Source: Calothrix sp. MO_167.B12
GTDB lineage: Bacteria > Cyanobacteriota > Cyanobacteriia > Cyanobacteriales > Nostocaceae
Reading direction: 5' to 3'
Assembly (NCBI GenBank): GCA_030066045.1
Contig: JASJCJ010000090.1
Span: 1 to 34,255, forward strand
Length of the DNA: 34,255 nucleotides
Shown here: positions 30,984-34,255 of the stretch, in pieces
Layout of the letters: the number at the start of each line of letters is the position of its first letter
Numbering within the stretch: position 1 is the first letter of the stretch
Notes under the pieces: model-generated
Seen by the model: only the letters and a program-made list of their open reading frames with translations
Told to the model about the DNA's origin: nothing
Databases searched by the model: none
Made by a program: the position numbers and the translations under genes

Positions 30984-32414
30984 ATGACACTACAAAGCTT
31001 TGGTGTGATTGGTTTAGCCGTAATGGGTGAGAATATTGCCCTCAATGTGGAGCGTAATGGCTTCCCGATTGCGGTTTATAATCGTTCTCGTGAGAAAACA
31101 GATAGATTCATGGCGGAGCGCGCCCAGGGCAGAAATGCAAAAGCTTCATTCACCCTGGAAGACTTCGTTGCTTCCCTAGAACGTCCCCGGAAAATTTTGG
31201 TAATGGTGCAAGCTGGTAAGCCAGTGGATGCCGTAATTGGCCAGCTCAAGCCCTTGCTGAATGAAGGTGATATTATTATTGACGGTGGTAACTCTTGGTT
31301 TGAAGATACCGAACGCCGTACCCAAGAATTAGAACCCACCGGACTGCGTTACCTTGGCATGGGGGTTAGTGGTGGTGAAGAAGGTGCCCTGAATGGTCCC
31401 TCCTTGATGCCAGGAGGCACAGAAAGCTCCTACCAGTACCTTTCACCCATTTTCAACAAAATTGCCGCTCAAGTAGATGATGGTCCTTGTGTAACCTATA
31501 TCGGACCAGGTGGTTCCGGGCACTATGTGAAGATGGTACACAACGGCATTGAGTATGGTGATATGCAGCTAATTGCTGAAGCATACGATTTGCTGAAAAA
31601 TGTGGCTGGATTGGACAGTAAGCAACTCCACGAAGTATTTACTGAGTGGAATACCACCGACGAGCTTAATTCTTTCCTGATTGAAATTACCGCCAATATT
31701 TTCCCCTACGTCGATCCAGATACCAAAAAGCCCTTGGTAGAATTGGTTCTGGATGCAGCAGGGCAAAAGGGAACTGGACGCTGGACGGTACAAACTGCTT
31801 TAGACTTAGGCGTACCCGTACCCACCATTGTGGCAGCGGTTAATTCCCGGATTATTTCCTCCTACAAAGAAGAGCGCTTAGCAGCATCTAAGCAACTTAC
31901 TGGTCCTAGTGGTAAGTATGATGGGCAGACCAAAGAATTTATTAACATGGTGCGCGATGCCCTTTATTGCTCCAAAATCTGTTCCTATGCTCAGGGTATG
32001 GCACTGCTATACAAAGCTTCTAATACCTATAATTGGAATTTGAAGTTGGGCGAAATGGCACGCATTTGGAAAGGCGGCTGTATTATTCGTGCTGGCTTCT
32101 TGAATAAAATTAAGAATGCTTACGCAGAAAATGCTTCCTTGGCTAACCTGTTATTAGCTCCCGAATTTAAGCAGACAATTCTGGATAGACAAGGTGCTTG
32201 GCGTTCAGTAATTATGACTGCGGCGAAACTGGGTATTCCCGTACCTGCATTTAGTGCTTCTTTAGATTATTTCGATAGCTATCGCCGAGAGCGCTTACCC
32301 CAAAATCTCACCCAAGCACAGCGGGATTACTTCGGCGCCCATACTTACAAACGCATTGATAAGGAAGGCGTATTCCACACCGAATGGGTTCCAGTTGAGG
32401 AATCTAAAAAGTAA
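30984..32414 (+). CDS. gnd: 6-phosphogluconate dehydrogenase, decarboxylating
   Basis: The 476-residue enzyme makes ribulose 5-phosphate, CO2 and NADPH in the oxidative pentose phosphate pathway, important in cyanobacteria in the dark and in heterocysts. The N-terminal loop is GVIGLAVMGENIALN (7-21). The substrate-site signature is LGMGVSGGEEGALNGPSLMP. The catalytic Lys/Asn pattern is GSGHYVKMVHNGIEYGDMQL, near 177-196. The C-terminal helical tail includes AQRDYFGAHTYKR. Length is typical. No clear ribosome site precedes ATG 30984. A good intrinsic terminator follows at 32463. Confidence 0.97.
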   Translation: MTLQSFGVIGLAVMGENIALNVERNGFPIAVYNRSREKTDRFMAERAQGRNAKASFTLEDFVASLERPRKILVMVQAGKPVDAVIGQLKPLLNEGDIIIDGGNSWFEDTERRTQELEPTGLRYLGMGVSGGEEGALNGPSLMPGGTESSYQYLSPIFNKIAAQVDDGPCVTYIGPGGSGHYVKMVHNGIEYGDMQLIAEAYDLLKNVAGLDSKQLHEVFTEWNTTDELNSFLIEITANIFPYVDPDTKKPLVELVLDAAGQKGTGRWTVQTALDLGVPVPTIVAAVNSRIISSYKEERLAASKQLTGPSGKYDGQTKEFINMVRDALYCSKICSYAQGMALLYKASNTYNWNLKLGEMARIWKGGCIIRAGFLNKIKNAYAENASLANLLLAPEFKQTILDRQGAWRSVIMTAAKLGIPVPAFSASLDYFDSYRRERLPQNLTQAQRDYFGAHTYKRIDKEGVFHTEWVPVEESKK

Positions 32415-32462
32415 ATTTTCTGAGTATGAAATTGTAAACATTGCAACACTGTTAATTTGATA

Positions 32463-32492
32463 GTGATCCTGAATCTCAGGGTCACTTTTTTT
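32463..32492 (+). terminator. Rho-independent terminator of gnd
   Basis: The stem gtgatcctga (32463-32472) pairs with tcagggtcac (32476-32485) over a three-base loop, with one G-T pair. It is followed by a run of seven or more T. It lies 49 bp after the gnd stop. Confidence 0.85.
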
Positions 32493-33086
32493 ATAGCTAT
32501 AGCCAGTCAAGTTAGGACGTTTTTGATGTTGACAGTTGACAGTTGACAGTTGACAGGTGGGAGTCATTGAGTAAAGCAATACTGTCCTAATCAAAATGGC
32601 TACAGCTATATCAACTCCCTTTGGGAGAGGGGACAGGTAACAGTGTTCTCTGTGCCTGGAGCGGTTTTTTATCACTAAGAACCTTTTCTAGCTAGAAAAT
32701 AGGGAGTGATGGAGTGAAGGAGGGAAGGAGTGATGGAGGGAAGGAGGGAAGGAGGGAAGGAGGGAAGGAGGGAAGGAGTGAAGGAGTGAAGGAGTGTAGA
32801 CACGAAGTGGCTTCTCGTAGAGTAGGAGTAGGGGCGGGGTTTCCCCGCCCAGAGTGAAGGGATTATTTTCATCGGCAGGTTGTGGACAAAATATTGTCCA
32901 TGTAGGCACGCGAAGCGCGGCTTCTCGCAGAGTAGGACTAACGTATATACGTAGTGCTATATTTTCATCGGCACTGCCTTCTGCCTGATTCAAGAAGCAT
33001 AGAAAAGATACAACGATCCCAGAAACTTGCCGGTGGGAGGATGTCAATCTAGAATCAACATCAGTATCTAAAGCTATCAAGTTCAA
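32493..33086. repeat. Heptamer array plus composite repeat (family E), no gene
   Basis: Four ttgacag heptamers (32529-32556) are followed by a ggagggaagg microsatellite (about 32700-32795) and the ggggcggggtttccccgccc palindrome. This matches, in reverse, the block at 12573-12705, including tagctagaaaatagggagt at its edge. Then comes a GC-rich segment with gaagcgcggcttctcg. Open frames through it on the minus strand translate only repeats. No credible gene lies before 33087. Confidence 0.65.
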
Positions 33087-34097
33087 ATGCTGCTTTTTAT
33101 TCAAGTCATTATTTGTTTGGGGTTAGTAATTGTTGTCGGTTCACAGCTTTCCCAGAGCGCGGATGTGCTAGCAGAGAAAACGGGACTCGGACGTACCTGG
33201 GTGGGTGCAACTTTGCTTGCCGGGGCAACTTCTTTACCAGAGTTAGCAACTGGGATCAGTGCTGTGACTGCAATCAATGCTCCTGACTTAGCAGCAGGGG
33301 GTATATTTGGTAGCTGTCTGTTTAATTTGTTGATTCTAGGACTGTTGGATATTTTTAGTGGACGGGAACCATTACTCAAACGAGCCCAAGTTAGTCATGG
33401 ATTGGCAGCAAGTTTGGGTTGTGTAATGCTTGGTATTGCCTCCGTAGGTATGCTACTGGGGAATACAAATAATGATGCGAATACTACTGTGGGATGGGTA
33501 GGATTTCCCAGTATTATATTGATTTGTTTATATGCTATTAGTGCCTTTATGATTGCCCAATTTGAAATGAGAAGGCGAGCTGAGGTACTGGAAGAAGAAG
33601 CCGAGGTATTTCACTATGAACATATTAGTCCTAAAAAAGCTTATCTCAAATTTGCTGCTTTAGCGATCGCAATTGTTGTAATTGGTGTTTGGTTAGCATT
33701 TCTGGGAGAAGAAGTTGCTGTGCAAACGGGAATCGGGGAGAGTTTTGTGGGCGCGCTGCTCTTGGCTGCGGCTACTTCTTTACCTGAGGTGGTATCTTCC
33801 CTAGCTGCAATTAAGCTTGATGCGGTAGATTTGGCAGTTTCTAATGTGTTTGGTTCTAACCTATTTAATTTGGCAATTTTAGGAACCTATGACTTCTTTT
33901 ATGTCAAAGGAAATCTATTAACACAGGTTAGTCAAATTCATATTTTTACCAGTGTTTTAGCAATGGTAATGACTTCTGTCGCCATTACCGGACTAATTTA
34001 TAATGCTGCACGTCGCACCAAGCTTTATATCACATGGGATGGCATTACTTTAATTGTTTTATATATTGGAGCCATGTATGTCATTTACCGCAGTTAA
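33087..34097 (+). CDS. CaCA-family cation/calcium (Na+ or H+) exchanger
   Basis: The 336-residue membrane protein has about ten transmembrane helices and the two inverted alpha repeats of this family: GATLLAGATSLPELATGISA (about 40-59), then FGSCLFNLLIL, and GALLLAAATSLPEVVSSLAA, then NVFGSNLFNLAIL. The conserved Glu of each SLPE motif coordinates the ion. A hydrophilic acidic loop (EVLEEEAEVFHYEH) separates the halves. The family exchanges Ca2+ for Na+ or H+; which ion is used cannot be told from sequence alone. It is the last complete gene of the window. Confidence 0.88.
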   Translation: MLLFIQVIICLGLVIVVGSQLSQSADVLAEKTGLGRTWVGATLLAGATSLPELATGISAVTAINAPDLAAGGIFGSCLFNLLILGLLDIFSGREPLLKRAQVSHGLAASLGCVMLGIASVGMLLGNTNNDANTTVGWVGFPSIILICLYAISAFMIAQFEMRRRAEVLEEEAEVFHYEHISPKKAYLKFAALAIAIVVIGVWLAFLGEEVAVQTGIGESFVGALLLAAATSLPEVVSSLAAIKLDAVDLAVSNVFGSNLFNLAILGTYDFFYVKGNLLTQVSQIHIFTSVLAMVMTSVAITGLIYNAARRTKLYITWDGITLIVLYIGAMYVIYRS

Positions 34098-34213
34098 ATT
34101 TAAATAATAAGTAATAAGTTTATTTCGGGTCTGCTGAATAACTATCAAACATTGATTTATCAATGCATAAGGGCTATTTTTTGGGGAATTAAGTGCAAGG
34201 GAATTAGGATTTT
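34098..34213. other. Possible IS left end
   Basis: After a taataag heptamer stretch, gggtctgctgaataact (34127-34143) lies 70 bp before a short ORF start. The same 17-mer occurs at 10313-10329. The spacing suits the terminal repeat of an insertion sequence, but only one end is visible. Confidence 0.35.
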
Positions 34214-34255
34214 ATGTTTAAAATTCTTGCATCTGTAATTTTTGATGATATTTTG
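34214..34255 (+). CDS. Partial ORF at the right edge, possible transposase start
   Basis: Fourteen codons (MFKILASVIFDDIL) begin at ATG 34214 with agga seven bases upstream and run off the window. With the terminal-repeat-like 17-mer upstream, this could be the start of a transposase; too little is present to identify the family. Confidence 0.35.
   Translation, partial: MFKILASVIFDDIL

Noticed and set aside
32529-32556. Repeated ttgaca-like -35 boxes
   Set aside because: They are part of the ttgacag heptamer array, with no -10 at proper spacing.
32675-33104. Minus-strand open frames rich in Ser/Pro/Leu
   Set aside because: They run through the ggagggaagg microsatellite and palindrome; no conserved domain is seen.

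Overview
The window looks like chromosome from a filamentous, probably heterocyst-forming, cyanobacterium. The support is: about twenty copies of the HIP1 octamer gcgatcgc; many heptamer short tandem repeats (taagtaa, actaaca, ttgacag); a dense set of small palindromic interspersed repeats; and cyanobacterial gene families (Ycf66, a Ser/Thr kinase fused to GUN4, a CHAT/NB-ARC/FGE protein). Species was not determined. No rRNA, certain tRNA or CRISPR array was found.

Layout. 1-533: repeats with no confident gene. 534-1448 (minus): a eukaryotic-type profilin preceded by a small GNAT acetyltransferase. 1501-3075 (minus): a B12-binding radical SAM enzyme. 3325-10017 (plus): a Rieske oxygenase, a PLP alpha-oxoamine synthase (serine palmitoyltransferase/AONS family), a ~380-residue GNAT-like acyltransferase and an NAD-dependent epimerase-type reductase. 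Together these resemble the Spt, bCerS and CerR steps of bacterial ceramide synthesis. An IscB nuclease with a candidate omega-RNA lies between the last two. 10529-17213: rsmE, a TPR gene, a PsiE-like membrane protein, a secreted TPR protein and an EF-G-like GTPase. 17453-18423: a toxin-antitoxin junkyard with an intact ParE/RelE-type pair, an antitoxin with a MazF toxin cut off after about 31 residues, and a broken XRE antitoxin. 18589-21223 (minus): two Ser/Thr kinases, one with GUN4. 21819-24704 (minus): ileS. 25172-28479 (plus): a small protein overlapping a 993-residue CHAT protease / NB-ARC ATPase / C-type-lectin (FGE) protein whose last ~40 codons look like the variable region of a diversity-generating retroelement. 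29039-34097: a Uma2 nuclease, Ycf66, gnd and a CaCA exchanger. A possible IS begins at the right edge.

Three items stand out. First, the profilin is a cytoskeletal protein normally eukaryotic and known in cyanobacteria only as a rare transferred gene; no actin is in the window. Second, the Rieske/oxoamine-synthase/acyltransferase/reductase group may be a sphingolipid-type pathway. Third, the STAND-type sensor carries a probable hypermutable lectin tip, while no reverse transcriptase or template repeat was recognised here, so it would be a remote target. Mobile and repeat activity is high: a three-copy TA-flanked palindromic MITE, nested palindromes, a 56-bp tandem array inside a long inverted repeat, and an interspersed repeat read through in frame inside ileS.
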